DNA from: Bacillota bacterium
GTDB taxonomy: Bacteria; Bacillota; UBA994; UBA5500
Length of the DNA: 32,879 nt
Reading direction: 5' to 3'
Assembly: GCA_029781045.1 (NCBI GenBank)
Contig: JAKOXL010000031.1
Location: 1-32,879 of the forward strand
Part shown: positions 8,698 to 16,486 of the stretch, in pieces
How the letters are laid out: every line of letters starts with the position of its first letter
Position numbering within the stretch: the stretch's first letter is position 1
Translations under genes and position numbers: made by a program
Notes under the pieces: model-generated
Database searches by the model: none
What the model was told of the DNA's origin: nothing
Seen by the model: only the letters and a program-made list of their open reading frames with translations

Positions 8698-9861
8698 CTA
8701 TTCTCCCGCCCAGGTCCAACCGGCCAGCTGCCCATAGTCTCCTAAAGTTATAGGAGGAACTTGAAGGCCCTTAAGCGCTCCAGCAGCTCGCATCTTGCCA
8801 TCGGTAGTCTTCACAAACAGATGGGGCGTAACCCAAAAATCTTGCACTGAAGATGCAATTTCAACCCAGCCATCAGTTGATGCCCCAGGCACCAACTCAT
8901 CAACGGCACCACCATAACCGTATAGGCTTCCGTCCTGTCTAAGCACTACTAATAGATCGCCCGCATCGATAGTGGCAATAGCCATCTTTTGTACCTGATC
9001 AGCTATTAATATCGGTTCTGCACTGAGCTCGTCGCCATTGCTGTAGATATCGTCTAAGTTAAGCCCTAGCTGATAAAGCCTACCATCATTCTTAAGAATC
9101 AGGGTACGTTGCGGGGCTGCGAAAACACTTCGAACATCGTCGGCCACTTTCTTTGGAGTGGAGTTGGCTATGGGTCGGTGATTGGAACCTTTGAAACTGA
9201 TAATCCCCCACTCACCAAAACCCAACTCTCCCCAACCGTTAGCGCCGCAGGCAAAAAGCTGTCCATCCTTTGTCAGGTAATAGGAACGGTCGCCACCGGC
9301 AAACATATCTATCACGTCTTGAGCAATAGTCTCCAACCGAGCCAACTGGTCGCTCCCCAGCTGACCGAAGGTATTGTCGCCAAATCCTAGTAGTTCGCCG
9401 TTGTCTCTTAATATAAGCACATGCTCCTCACCTGCGGCTATTTTACGTACACCGGTCAGAACCTTAGTCTTAGTTAAATATCGTCTGTGATTACCACGAG
9501 CCTTTTCTACAGCCTCGGGGAAAACCTTGAAGTCTTGGTCGTTACCCATCACCCACAGTTCACCAGTCTCTGTCAGGTAGACAGTCGATCTTGGAAGCGC
9601 GACCGCCTGCTTAACCCCGTCGGCCAGTTTGATCGGCTTCCCCCCGCGGCTAACAATACCTAATTCTCCATCACCACTCCAACCGCTAGCCCACAGCTCG
9701 CTATTAGACGTAACAATCAGAGTACGGTCTCCATTGCCACTTATTTCTGTCACAGTGGCCGGGTCTAGTTTTTTGGTCGTTAGCACTCTATAACCTATTA
9801 GCGCTAGGCCTAACGCTAGCAGAGCAACAACGCCTAGCAAGATGCTTTTGTTCTTGCCCAT
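8698..9861 (-). CDS. Membrane-anchored RCC1-repeat protein
   Basis: A 387-residue protein with an N-terminal signal-anchor (SILLGVVALLALGLALIGY) followed by five or more repeats of about 50 residues of the RCC1 type, for example LIVTSNSELWASGWSGDGELG, VLILRDNGELLGFGDNTFGQLG and YYLTKDGQLFACGANGWGELG. RCC1 repeats form a seven-bladed beta-propeller, in bacteria usually an extracellular interaction surface. The ATG at 9861 is selected because GGGAGGTGA is 6-13 bases upstream; that ribosome site is formed by the last codons and stop of the preceding gene (stop 9867-9869), so the two are coupled. It belongs to the site B operon. Its partner is unknown. Confidence 0.82.
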   Translation of the reverse strand: MGKNKSILLGVVALLALGLALIGYRVLTTKKLDPATVTEISGNGDRTLIVTSNSELWASGWSGDGELGIVSRGGKPIKLADGVKQAVALPRSTVYLTETGELWVMGNDQDFKVFPEAVEKARGNHRRYLTKTKVLTGVRKIAAGEEHVLILRDNGELLGFGDNTFGQLGSDQLARLETIAQDVIDMFAGGDRSYYLTKDGQLFACGANGWGELGFGEWGIISFKGSNHRPIANSTPKKVADDVRSVFAAPQRTLILKNDGRLYQLGLNLDDIYSNGDELSAEPILIADQVQKMAIATIDAGDLLVVLRQDGSLYGYGGAVDELVPGASTDGWVEIASSVQDFWVTPHLFVKTTDGKMRAAGALKGLQVPPITLGDYGQLAGWTWAGE

Positions 9862-9866
9862 TGAGT

Positions 9867-10733
9867 TCACCTCCCAAGTGAAACCAAAGCGAATTTGAGC
9901 GTTCCATCTAGTTTCTTAAAACCAATCGTAACAGACTCGCCTTCATGATCAAACCAATAGATAGGCATGGAATCCCCAGGGCTTAGTTCGCCTACTTCAA
10001 ACGCTTGGATTTGCCTTAGAATAAGCTTTATTGAATCGCTGTTCCAGCCATCGACGTGTTTTTCTCCAGCTAGAAGTGCGGACAGTTGATCTGCGTATAC
10101 AATAGTTGCGTCACTCAGCTGAACATGCTCGCTAAGCTCGTTGCTTAGCTCGGCACGGTCATACTTCGGTAACCTAACTGGTTTCTCGTCAACAAGCATA
10201 TATACACCTTCCGGAAGCTGGGCAAAACTAGGGCTGTTGCTCTTGTAAAGCCTTACTGTGACTACAGCTTCGCTTCGAACCAGATCGTAATTGATAGATG
10301 GATGAATATCGCTTAAGGCTGAATAGTGAGTACTATCGGCATGAAATTTCATATCCCGGTAACTTGAAGGCCCAGTGTAGAAAAAATTAACATTCTTATC
10401 AACTACTCCTGTCAAAAGCGGCAAATAGGCAGGCTTTCCTTGCAGCGGAGTGTCATGAGTGCCTATATGAGTATAGTCATCGTTATAAACAGTTAGGTAA
10501 AGCCCCCAGGCTTCCTGCCCACCACCCACAGTAGTATTACCTTCAGCCCTAACCTTGTAAACATAGTTTGCTGGAGGAGAAGTAACCTGATCGTATACCC
10601 AGAGGTCGGTCCAGCCTTGTGTGTAGACACTAAATGGGGTGGCGTCAGCTTTATCGTGATATACAGCAGCAAAACAGATACCGGTAAAAGCTACAAATAG
10701 AATACCAGCAATAATAGAGCTTCTTTTCAACAC
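9867..10733 (-). CDS. Secreted protein of unknown function, first gene of site B operon
   Basis: A 288-residue protein with a clear signal peptide (MLKRSSIIAGILFVAFTGICFA) and a predominantly beta, Tyr/Asp-rich mature part. No family was recognised. It starts with GTG at 10733 behind a near-perfect AAAGGAGGT. The stop region supplies the ribosome site of the RCC1-like gene downstream. About 80 bases upstream is promoter-like site B, and the divergent ECF sigma gene starts at 10998. The context suggests an exported target of that sigma factor. The function is unknown. Confidence 0.82.
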   Translation of the reverse strand: MLKRSSIIAGILFVAFTGICFAAVYHDKADATPFSVYTQGWTDLWVYDQVTSPPANYVYKVRAEGNTTVGGGQEAWGLYLTVYNDDYTHIGTHDTPLQGKPAYLPLLTGVVDKNVNFFYTGPSSYRDMKFHADSTHYSALSDIHPSINYDLVRSEAVVTVRLYKSNSPSFAQLPEGVYMLVDEKPVRLPKYDRAELSNELSEHVQLSDATIVYADQLSALLAGEKHVDGWNSDSIKLILRQIQAFEVGELSPGDSMPIYWFDHEGESVTIGFKKLDGTLKFALVSLGR

Positions 10734-10814
10734 GTAAAGTACCTCCTTTCTAGTTTAAATTTCTGGTCCAACTCGTTAAAGTAGTTGCAGTACGCTCATG
10801 ATGCCCTTACCTGC

Positions 10815-10863
10815 ATCACCCCCTCACCCGTATATCCATTGGGAAACTCAATTTGTGACACCC
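10815..10863 (-). promoter_or_regulatory. Putative ECF promoter, site B
   Basis: Minus strand: TGTCACA (10854-10860), 17 bases, GATATA (10831-10836), then GGGTGAGGGGGTGAT. It points at the secreted-protein/RCC1 operon and lies back to back with the sigma gene promoter. Confidence 0.8.
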
Positions 10864-10919
10864 TCATTCATTAATTCATGTTATTAAAGATATAAGCACC
10901 GCATCTCCATCATTTTCAT

Positions 10920-10948
10920 TTGCTTAACCAATCAATCTATTCTATGAT
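10920..10948 (+). promoter_or_regulatory. Candidate vegetative promoter of the ECF sigma gene
   Basis: TTGCTT (10920-10925), 17 bases, TATGAT (10943-10948), about 50 bases before the sigma start. There is no TGTCACA motif in this position, so the sigma gene may not be directly autoregulated. Confidence 0.5.
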
Positions 10949-10997
10949 ATTGTCAATAAGCATAAGTAAAAAACTGGTGGGGGAGGGTGATGGGCGC

Positions 10998-11555
10998 ATG
11001 AAGAAGCTCACTGCGTCCGACATGGAATATATTGAAGGGCTATACCGTGAAATGTATACGCTTCTGTTCAGCTATGCCAAAAGGGTTTTGCAGAAAGAAG
11101 CGCTAGCTGAAGAAGCGGTACAAGAGACCTTTGTAACGGCCTGCCAGCGCCTAGATAGCATTAAATCGAGCCCTAACCCACAGGGTTGGATAATGAACAC
11201 ATTGAAATATATCACCCGACGAATTCAAGAAGCACGCAATTTGCATAGTCGCTACCTATTTCTAGATGAATCGGCACTAAATATCCCTGACCCTACGGCT
11301 CATTACAAGGACCCGGCCCTGCTCTACGACGGTCTGGTCAGCCAGGAAGACTATTATTTGCTGAGCCGCACAGGCATAGATGGTTGTTCTACGTTAGAGC
11401 TGGCCAAAGAACTGGGCATTAGTTTGGCAGCTTGTCGAAAACGAATCCAAAGGGCAAGAGAAAGGTTTAGAGCCCAATACGGCCGCGAGTATAAGAAAAA
11501 GGAAAAAGCTAGATTGGGTGTCACAAAAAAGACTCAATCGCGGATATACGATTAG
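10998..11555 (+). CDS. ECF-type RNA polymerase sigma factor (only intact copy in window)
   Basis: A 185-residue cytoplasmic sigma-70 family protein. Region 2 spans about residues 10-85 (LYREMYTLLFSYAKRVL, EEAVQETFVTACQR, then PQGWIMNTLKYITRR). Region 4 is about residues 120-165 with a helix-turn-helix (STLELAKELGISLAACRKRIQRARERF). The ATG at 10998 follows GGGGGAGGGTGATGG; upstream in-frame codons have no ribosome site. The last codons overlap promoter-like site E, and the anti-sigma gene starts 14 bases after the stop. It should recruit polymerase to ECF promoters when released from the adjacent membrane anti-sigma. The seven TGTCACA-N17-RATATA sites are its probable targets (inference). Confidence 0.9.
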   Translation: MKKLTASDMEYIEGLYREMYTLLFSYAKRVLQKEALAEEAVQETFVTACQRLDSIKSSPNPQGWIMNTLKYITRRIQEARNLHSRYLFLDESALNIPDPTAHYKDPALLYDGLVSQEDYYLLSRTGIDGCSTLELAKELGISLAACRKRIQRARERFRAQYGREYKKKEKARLGVTKKTQSRIYD

Positions 11556-11562
11556 GGGGTGA
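11516..11562 (+). promoter_or_regulatory. Putative ECF promoter, site E, inside the end of the sigma gene
   Basis: TGTCACA (11519-11525), 17 bases, GATATA (11543-11548), followed by AGGGGGTGAT, which doubles as the ribosome site of the anti-sigma gene. The -35 and -10 lie within the last codons of the sigma gene, giving the anti-sigma its own sigma-dependent promoter. Confidence 0.75.
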
Positions 11563-11569
11563 TGATGCC

Positions 11570-12463
11570 ATGCAATCTGAAAACCGGGATGCACTAAAAG
11601 AGCGTTTTGCTCACTTGGATTTAGCACAACTAGAGGAGTTACTCCGGCAGGATTGGTTAGCTGATAGCAATAACCTGACGGCTGAGCAGACTCTGGCGAT
11701 TTTAGAGGTAATTGAGGAAAAGAAGTCTTCGGGGCTGAATGAAGACAGGGAAGCTGAAGTAGCGGCAGCCTGGCAGTCTTTTAAGCATCACTACCTGCCT
11801 CTGGTTGAAGCCGATGAGACTCTATACGGTGCCACTATCAGAAAAACGAAATCTACTAAACGTTGTTTTATACCACCTCGACTTTCCTGGGCCGCAGCTA
11901 TAATAGTCGTGTTCATCCTGTCTACCTCGGTTTTTGCTTATCAAGTTTATGGTTATAACATCTTCGAGAATATTGCCCAGTGGACAGCCGAGATTTTCCG
12001 GCTGAAAGCTCCTGTGGAGCCCAACGACAATCTGAACGAGAATTTAGGGGAAGATTTGTTCCCAGACGCCTCAGACCCCCGGCTGCAACCAGTGTATGCG
12101 ACAATGAAAGAGCTAGAGATACCGACTACTTTAGCACCAACCTGGATTCCGGAACGCTTCGATGGACATCCGATAGTTGAAACATCCACTACCCCATTTA
12201 AGGGGGTAATCTCTGCCTTCATCCACGAATCAGAAACACTCATGCTTAGCTTTGATTACCTTACCAAGGCTGACACCATATATGAAAAGGACGACTCTCT
12301 GGTTACCTCGTTACGGATTAACGGCGTCACCTACTACTTCATGTCCAACAATGCGCAGAACCGAGTTGTCTGGTCAGTCGACCAATTCGAATGCTCGATA
12401 AATGGAACAGTGACCTATGAAGAACTAGAACAGATAGTGCTATCTATTTATGAAAGGAGATAG
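11570..12463 (+). CDS. Membrane anti-sigma factor with DUF4367-like ectodomain
   Basis: A 297-residue single-pass protein: cytoplasmic acidic N-terminus (1-105) with a conserved ERFAHLDLAQLEELLRQDW segment likely to bind sigma, a membrane helix near 106-124, and an extracellular domain ending in a DUF4367-like region (about 180-295) with TLAPTWIPERF, INGVTYYFMSN and the terminal NGTVTYEELEQIVLSIYERR. DUF4367 proteins commonly sit beside ECF sigma genes. Paralogues lie at 15343-16335 and 19815-20639. The start at 11570 has AGGGGGTGATG upstream from site E. The next gene begins 3 bases after the stop. The signal it senses is not evident. Confidence 0.85.
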   Translation: MQSENRDALKERFAHLDLAQLEELLRQDWLADSNNLTAEQTLAILEVIEEKKSSGLNEDREAEVAAAWQSFKHHYLPLVEADETLYGATIRKTKSTKRCFIPPRLSWAAAIIVVFILSTSVFAYQVYGYNIFENIAQWTAEIFRLKAPVEPNDNLNENLGEDLFPDASDPRLQPVYATMKELEIPTTLAPTWIPERFDGHPIVETSTTPFKGVISAFIHESETLMLSFDYLTKADTIYEKDDSLVTSLRINGVTYYFMSNNAQNRVVWSVDQFECSINGTVTYEELEQIVLSIYERR

Positions 12464-12466
12464 AAG

Positions 12467-12907
12467 ATGAGAAAACCAAGGTATTACAGCATTTTACTAG
12501 TGGCATTGTTATTAAGCTTTGCTTTTTCATCGCATACAGCGGTAGCAGCGGAAATACCTTTGCGAGCTAGCGATTACTTTGATTCCATTCAGGCATCCTT
12601 AGAACCAACTGGCTACGGTCTCGTTCGCATCGATTTCCGAGTAACAGGCACCTCTTTAATGAAACAATTAGGTGCCACTGAAGTGCAGATCAAGGAAAAG
12701 ACCGCGACATCATGGACTACCGTACGTACTTATCGCTACGAGAATTTCCCTGATCTCATGGGTTATAACGTGCTGCAGCACTCCGGGAGCATCGTCTTCC
12801 CTGGTATCGCAGGACGCACCTATGTGGCACACATTACTTTTTACGCCTCAAATGCTAGTGGCAGCGAAAATCAGCTAGTAATCACCTCTCCTGCTACTGC
12901 CTACTAG
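12467..12907 (+). CDS. Small secreted protein, DUF6147-like
   Basis: A 146-residue exported protein: signal peptide (residues 1-28, ending AVAAEI) and a compact beta-rich domain beginning LRASDYFDS and ending GRTYVAHITFYASNASGS. The pattern RASDYF, a short IDFRVTGT strand, then LGATEVQI, a HSGSIVFPGIAGRTY loop and a closing strand recalls DUF6147 proteins; the function of that family is unknown. GGAGAT lies 6 bases before the ATG. It is the third gene of the sigma/anti-sigma unit, and a frameshifted paralogue sits in the same place in cassette 3 (20676-21111), so it belongs to the system. A hairpin follows at 12932. Confidence 0.82.
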   Translation: MRKPRYYSILLVALLLSFAFSSHTAVAAEIPLRASDYFDSIQASLEPTGYGLVRIDFRVTGTSLMKQLGATEVQIKEKTATSWTTVRTYRYENFPDLMGYNVLQHSGSIVFPGIAGRTYVAHITFYASNASGSENQLVITSPATAY

Positions 12908-12931
12908 CACAGCAATAACAGATGCAGGAAA

Positions 12932-12965
12932 GGCCCACCCCGCAACCGAGTGGGCCGTCTATCAT
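12932..12965 (+). terminator. Probable terminator of the sigma/anti-sigma operon
   Basis: A 7-bp GC-rich stem (12932-12938 with 12950-12956) closes an 11-base loop; the tail is only moderately T-rich. It lies between the small secreted gene and the vanW-like start. Confidence 0.5.
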
Positions 12966-13026
12966 ATCTCGTAAGCAGGTTCTTGCTGCCTTATACAGAA
13001 GCTACGAGCAAGAATGGGGGATTGTT

Positions 13027-13839
13027 ATGGGCAAAAACCAGGTTTCACGGCCGCTGAACCGTAGCAAACTGAGGCTAGCTCTGGGGAAGCGCTACTATAC
13101 ACTGAAGCGATACCTACTCTGGTACTCGGGCCGCTATCGTTTTGCCCGCCAGAGACAAATAGAGCCCCTCCCCTATCTGCATTTTGAGCATAAGACGCCT
13201 CTGCTACGGAAGCTGAAAGACGTCGATATGCAATACCAATACAACAAGATTATCAATTTGCGCCTAGCTACGGCCAAGCTAGATGGGCTTATCTTGCAGC
13301 CCGGTGAAACCCTGAGCTACTGGAAGACTATCGGCAAGCCGACGGCGAAAAAGGGATACGTTCCAGGTATGGTACTCTTTATGGGCACTTTCCGGTATGG
13401 TATTGGTGGCGGTCTCTGCCAACTCTCGAACTTAATCTATTGGATTACACTACATACTCCTTTAACCGTGATAGAGCGCTATCGCCATTCCTTCGATGTT
13501 TTCCCCGACGCCAATCGGGTGCTGCCCTTTGGTAGTGGGGCAACCTGCGTTTACCCCTACCGCGACCTGATGATTCGCAATGACACGGCCGCCACGTTCC
13601 AGCTACAGGTACGCGTGGGCCCCGAGTTTCTTGAGGGGCGTTGGTTGGCCAACGCCGAACCTGCCTACCGTTACCAGGTGGTAGAACGCAACCACGAAAT
13701 GCGCAGCGAAGCCTGGGGTGGTTTCAGCCGCCAGAACGAGCTGTATCGCCAGCGTTATAACGTAGATGGGAACTTCGCTGACGAAACCTATGTTACCGAG
13801 AACCACGCTCTGTATGTGCCCTTCTTGCCGCCACGCTAA
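13027..13839 (+). CDS. VanW family protein
   Basis: A 270-residue protein covering the whole VanW family core: VSRPLNRSKLRLALGKRYYT at the N-terminus, DMQYQYNKIINLRLA, then LILQPGETLSYWKTIGKPT, and the hallmark GIGGGLCQLSNLIYW and ERYRHSFDVFPD motifs. VanW proteins accompany some vancomycin-resistance operons but most are chromosomal with no known activity; there are no van genes here. The ATG at 13027 (GGGGG upstream) is preferred over the ATG at 12922, because the latter lies ahead of the terminator hairpin and its extra 35 residues do not resemble the family. No signal peptide is obvious. Confidence 0.88.
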   Translation: MGKNQVSRPLNRSKLRLALGKRYYTLKRYLLWYSGRYRFARQRQIEPLPYLHFEHKTPLLRKLKDVDMQYQYNKIINLRLATAKLDGLILQPGETLSYWKTIGKPTAKKGYVPGMVLFMGTFRYGIGGGLCQLSNLIYWITLHTPLTVIERYRHSFDVFPDANRVLPFGSGATCVYPYRDLMIRNDTAATFQLQVRVGPEFLEGRWLANAEPAYRYQVVERNHEMRSEAWGGFSRQNELYRQRYNVDGNFADETYVTENHALYVPFLPPR

Positions 13840-13844
13840 CTAAC

Positions 13845-13870
13845 CAGCAACCGTTGCTGTTTCCGTTTCA
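13845..13870 (+). terminator. Possible weak terminator after vanW-like gene
   Basis: A 6-bp stem (13845-13850 with 13854-13859), 3-base loop and tail TTTCCGTTT follow the vanW-like stop by six bases. A second pairing of 13887-13894 with 13921-13928 lies beyond. Confidence 0.35.
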
Positions 13871-14002
13871 CCTTCAATGCCTAACGCAACAGGCGCCTTC
13901 TGGCCTAGAAATCAGTAGCAGCCTGTTGTGTCGGGGTCGTCTGCAAACACGAACTTTCTAATTCGCCTTTAGTCTACCGCCCAGGTCACCACTTCATCTG
14001 CG

Positions 14003-14551
14003 TTAGAAGGTATCTTCAGCATCTCCAATAATAATTTCAGGAACCGTCTCAATTAGCTCCACACCCTGGGAATGAGAGATCTTAACCCGTATAGGCCGAT
14101 CCAGAATACTCAGCAGCGACTCGACCGCTCCTAATCCAGCCTCTTCATCAATAGGAGCATCTCTTGAAAATACTAGCCCTGGATGCCATCCTTCTCCTAA
14201 ATCGATGTATTGCTCTGGATCAAAAATCACATAGGGTCTACGGGTCCAGAGGATAGATGCAATCTCATCATCCAGCTTTGCTGAAATAACAGCTCTATTG
14301 ATTGCCGCTGCCCCATTCTTATGCAGCATTTTAATCTCGATAACAAGGTGTGTCGGAACTCCATCCTCAACCTTTACTGATATTCTGCTGTACGTTTCTA
14401 CATAAGGGTTGGTTGCTTGATAGCCTGTCTCTGGAAAATCGTAAAGTAGTTTTTGATGATTTGCCTTGGCTCTTGAGTTTACTAGAACAATGATGACAAC
14501 TATAGCTAGGGCAACGATCAACAATCCAATGAAAATTCGTTTTGGCTTCAT
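14003..14551 (-). CDS. Membrane-anchored protein of unknown function
   Basis: A 182-residue protein with an N-terminal signal-anchor (IFIGLLIVALAIVVIIVLV, residues 6-24) and an extracytoplasmic domain with no recognised family. The ATG is immediately after the TAG of the upstream gene (14552-14554), so they are coupled; the ribosome site is weak (ACAGG). A decayed paralogue is found at 5904-6152, next to another secreted-gene operon. It is the second gene of the site C unit, divergent from cassette 2. Confidence 0.8.
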   Translation of the reverse strand: MKPKRIFIGLLIVALAIVVIIVLVNSRAKANHQKLLYDFPETGYQATNPYVETYSRISVKVEDGVPTHLVIEIKMLHKNGAAAINRAVISAKLDDEIASILWTRRPYVIFDPEQYIDLGEGWHPGLVFSRDAPIDEEAGLGAVESLLSILDRPIRVKISHSQGVELIETVPEIIIGDAEDTF

Positions 14552-14929
14552 CTACCTGTTTTCTGCTACTACACGTTGCGGGTCAGGTAGGGGTGGTGTA
14601 TATCCCCATGTTTCAGTTGCGGGCCCCATAGCACGAACATATCGCTCCCGCGCAATTTGAGCTAGCATGTAGTGATCGGTATAGTGCTGCGCATACTGGA
14701 TTCCCGCTGGCGCATAACCGGTTCTATCTTCGTGAAGTGTTGGTTCATTATATTCCGGAAGCACGCGCGTGGAAATATTTCTAAGTTCGAGAGATGTCTC
14801 ATCCACTTTAACATAGGTAGGAACAACCAATCCAACGGCTTCTGCGCTTTTCACCGCAAAGCAGGTAGTAGTGAAGAGCATTGCTACGATTAGTAAAAGA
14901 CTGAGGCTAAAGGTTGTGTTCTTTTGCAT
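14552..14929 (-). CDS. Small secreted protein of unknown function
   Basis: A 125-residue protein with a clean signal peptide (MQKNTTFSLSLLLIVAMLFT, cut near CFAVKSAEA). The mature part is short and polar, with a Pro-rich C-terminus (YTPPLPDPQRVV). No family is recognised. GGGAGGT sits seven bases before the ATG. Promoter-like site C is about 155 bases upstream. It forms a two-gene unit with the membrane-anchored protein that follows without a gap. Confidence 0.78.
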   Translation of the reverse strand: MQKNTTFSLSLLLIVAMLFTTTCFAVKSAEAVGLVVPTYVKVDETSLELRNISTRVLPEYNEPTLHEDRTGYAPAGIQYAQHYTDHYMLAQIARERYVRAMGPATETWGYTPPLPDPQRVVAENR

Positions 14930-15069
14930 TTTTTACCTCCCTTTTTCTTCCCAAGAATACGCTCTTAAAGATTGCAGGTCGTAGATGCAAAGGTATGTAT
15001 ATTCGATATATCTCCTCCTTATCATTAATCTAATAGGCGCTAATTGCCTACCGTCGACATAACTTAAAA

Positions 15070-15118
15070 ATCACCCCCTCATCTATTCATGTCGCGAACC
15101 CCTTGATTTGTGACACCC
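15070..15118 (-). promoter_or_regulatory. Putative ECF promoter, site C (degenerate -10)
   Basis: Minus strand: TGTCACA (15109-15115), 17 bases, CATGAA (15086-15091), then TAGATGAGGGGGTGAT. The flanks match the other sites base for base but the -10 departs from RATATA, so activity may be lower. Confidence 0.6.
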
Positions 15119-15266
15119 TTGTTTGAAAAAGTTTTACTCTATACAATCTCAATGTCCTCCGAACACCTATCTTTACGGGCTTGGTAAGGACTTTCAGGCC
15201 TTTATACTCTTTTTACTACAACTGTTCTCATTTGGACCTTTAAGCACTCTATACTATTTCCCGCCA

Positions 15267-15294
15267 TTGGCATTCTGAAGCATTTTATTATACT
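15267..15294 (+). promoter_or_regulatory. Candidate vegetative promoter of the sigma/anti-sigma fusion
   Basis: TTGGCA (15267-15272), 16 bases, TATACT (15289-15294), about 50 bases before the GTG start. The stretch just before the start (TAAGTAAAA, then GGGGGTGAT) resembles that in front of the intact sigma gene. Confidence 0.5.
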
Positions 15295-15342
15295 CTAGTA
15301 ATTCAAATAGCAAATATAAGTAAAAGCTGGGGGTGATAGTTA

Positions 15343-16335
15343 GTGTCACACCGACTCACTGAATCTGAGCAACGGTTCCTGAACGAGTTATATGCAAAAA
15401 TGCGCACACCCATGTCTAATCTGGCAATAGGGACTCTGCGCCAAAACTCCTTGGCAAAAGACGCAGTACAAGAGACGATGCTTATCGCCAGCAAAAAAGA
15501 ACGGTTTGCCAAGCTAGAGACGGAGCAGTTGGAGGGATTAATCGAGCAGGACTGGCAAGAAGGAGGCAGCACGCTTAATGCGGAAGAAACTCTGGCTATC
15601 TTAGAGATACTTGAGGAAAGAAGTCCCTCAGGGGTGACAGATGACGAGATTGAAGCGGAGTGGCAGACTTTCCTAACCGACTATCTGCCCGTATTGGAGG
15701 AAACCGGAGAAACCCTTTATGAAGGCATTTACGACCTCACAGAGCCAGCTGTTAAACACCGCTCCAAAACATCTATGCTTACACGCGTTGCCGCTATACT
15801 AGCGGTGGTTGTCGTGTCGTCATCGCTGTTTGTTTATAAAACTTACAGCTATAACGTATGGGAGAACTTTGCCAAATGGACGGCCGAAATATTTCGCCTA
15901 GATAACCAAGGCGCACCCATCGAAGAGCCTATGTTTCCAAACGCGGCAGATCCAAGACTGCAACCACTTTATGAGGCAATGAAGGATCTAGAAATACCGA
16001 CAACGTTAGCACCGACTTGGATTCCGGAACGTTTCCAAGCTACCGGAATAATTGACTCATCGGATACTCCATTTAAAGGCGTTGTCAACACCTTTGTCCA
16101 GGAACAGGAGGTACTAATGCTGATTTTTGAGCACAGTACCGATACAGACACTATATATGAAAAGGATGACACCGATGTCACCACCTTGAAAATCAACGGA
16201 GTCACTTACTACTTCATGTCTAACTTGGCGCAGAATAGAGTTGTCTGGTCGGTAAACCAATTTGAGTGCTCAATTAACGGGACGGTCAGCTATGAAGAGC
16301 TGGAACAAATGGTGCGATCAATATACGAGAGGTGA
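15343..16335 (+). CDS. Chimeric sigma N-terminus fused to DUF4367-like anti-sigma (cassette 2)
   Basis: An unbroken 330-residue frame. Residues 1-50 (LTESEQRFLNELYAKM, SLAKDAVQETMLIAS) match the start of the intact sigma factor up to region 2.2. From residue 51 (KKERFAKLETEQLEGLIEQDW) it matches residue 10 onward of the anti-sigma at 11570, with a membrane helix near 148-165 and the DUF4367-like end NGTVSYEELEQMVRSIYER. The join at about 15492 lies in an A-rich run. A deletion has removed the rest of sigma, the internal promoter and the anti-sigma start while keeping the frame. GTG at 15343 follows GGGGGTGAT. It may still act as an anti-sigma carrying a sigma fragment. No small secreted gene follows. 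Confidence 0.85.
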   Translation: MSHRLTESEQRFLNELYAKMRTPMSNLAIGTLRQNSLAKDAVQETMLIASKKERFAKLETEQLEGLIEQDWQEGGSTLNAEETLAILEILEERSPSGVTDDEIEAEWQTFLTDYLPVLEETGETLYEGIYDLTEPAVKHRSKTSMLTRVAAILAVVVVSSSLFVYKTYSYNVWENFAKWTAEIFRLDNQGAPIEEPMFPNAADPRLQPLYEAMKDLEIPTTLAPTWIPERFQATGIIDSSDTPFKGVVNTFVQEQEVLMLIFEHSTDTDTIYEKDDTDVTTLKINGVTYYFMSNLAQNRVVWSVNQFECSINGTVSYEELEQMVRSIYER

Positions 16336-16381
16336 TAAAATATAAGAAGGACAAAGTTATCCTGCCCATGGATGGATATTA

Positions 16382-16424
16382 AAACCCGTGGAGGGATTTC
16401 ATCCACGGGTTTCTTGTTCTATTT
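16382..16424 (+). terminator. Rho-independent terminator
   Basis: An 11-bp stem (16382-16392 with 16402-16412) with a 9-base loop and T-rich tail lies 46 bases after the fusion gene. Confidence 0.88.
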
Positions 16425-16486
16425 AAACATCAACTCCGTATGTGCTCCCCCGCCCTATCCGGCCCCCGCGTTCGTTCAGCTCCACG

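Larger units (their letters stand above)
14930..15342. other. Divergent intergenic region of cassette 2
   Basis: There is no gene in these 413 bases. They hold site C facing left and a vegetative-type promoter facing right. A purine-rich GGAGGAG around 15013-15019 on the minus strand has no reading frame of note after it. Confidence 0.6.

Noticed and set aside
12922-13026. Longer N-terminus for the VanW protein from ATG 12922
   Set aside because: The extension runs through the terminator hairpin at 12932-12956, has no ribosome site and does not resemble VanW N-termini.
13887-13928. Complementary 8-base segments with a 26-base loop after the vanW-like gene
   Set aside because: The loop is long and no T tail follows, so I did not call it a terminator or riboswitch.
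7434-15351. Further TGTCACA strings at about 7434, 8533, 9751 and 15345
   Set aside because: None has an RATATA-like hexamer 17 bases downstream, and all lie inside reading frames or in the wrong orientation.
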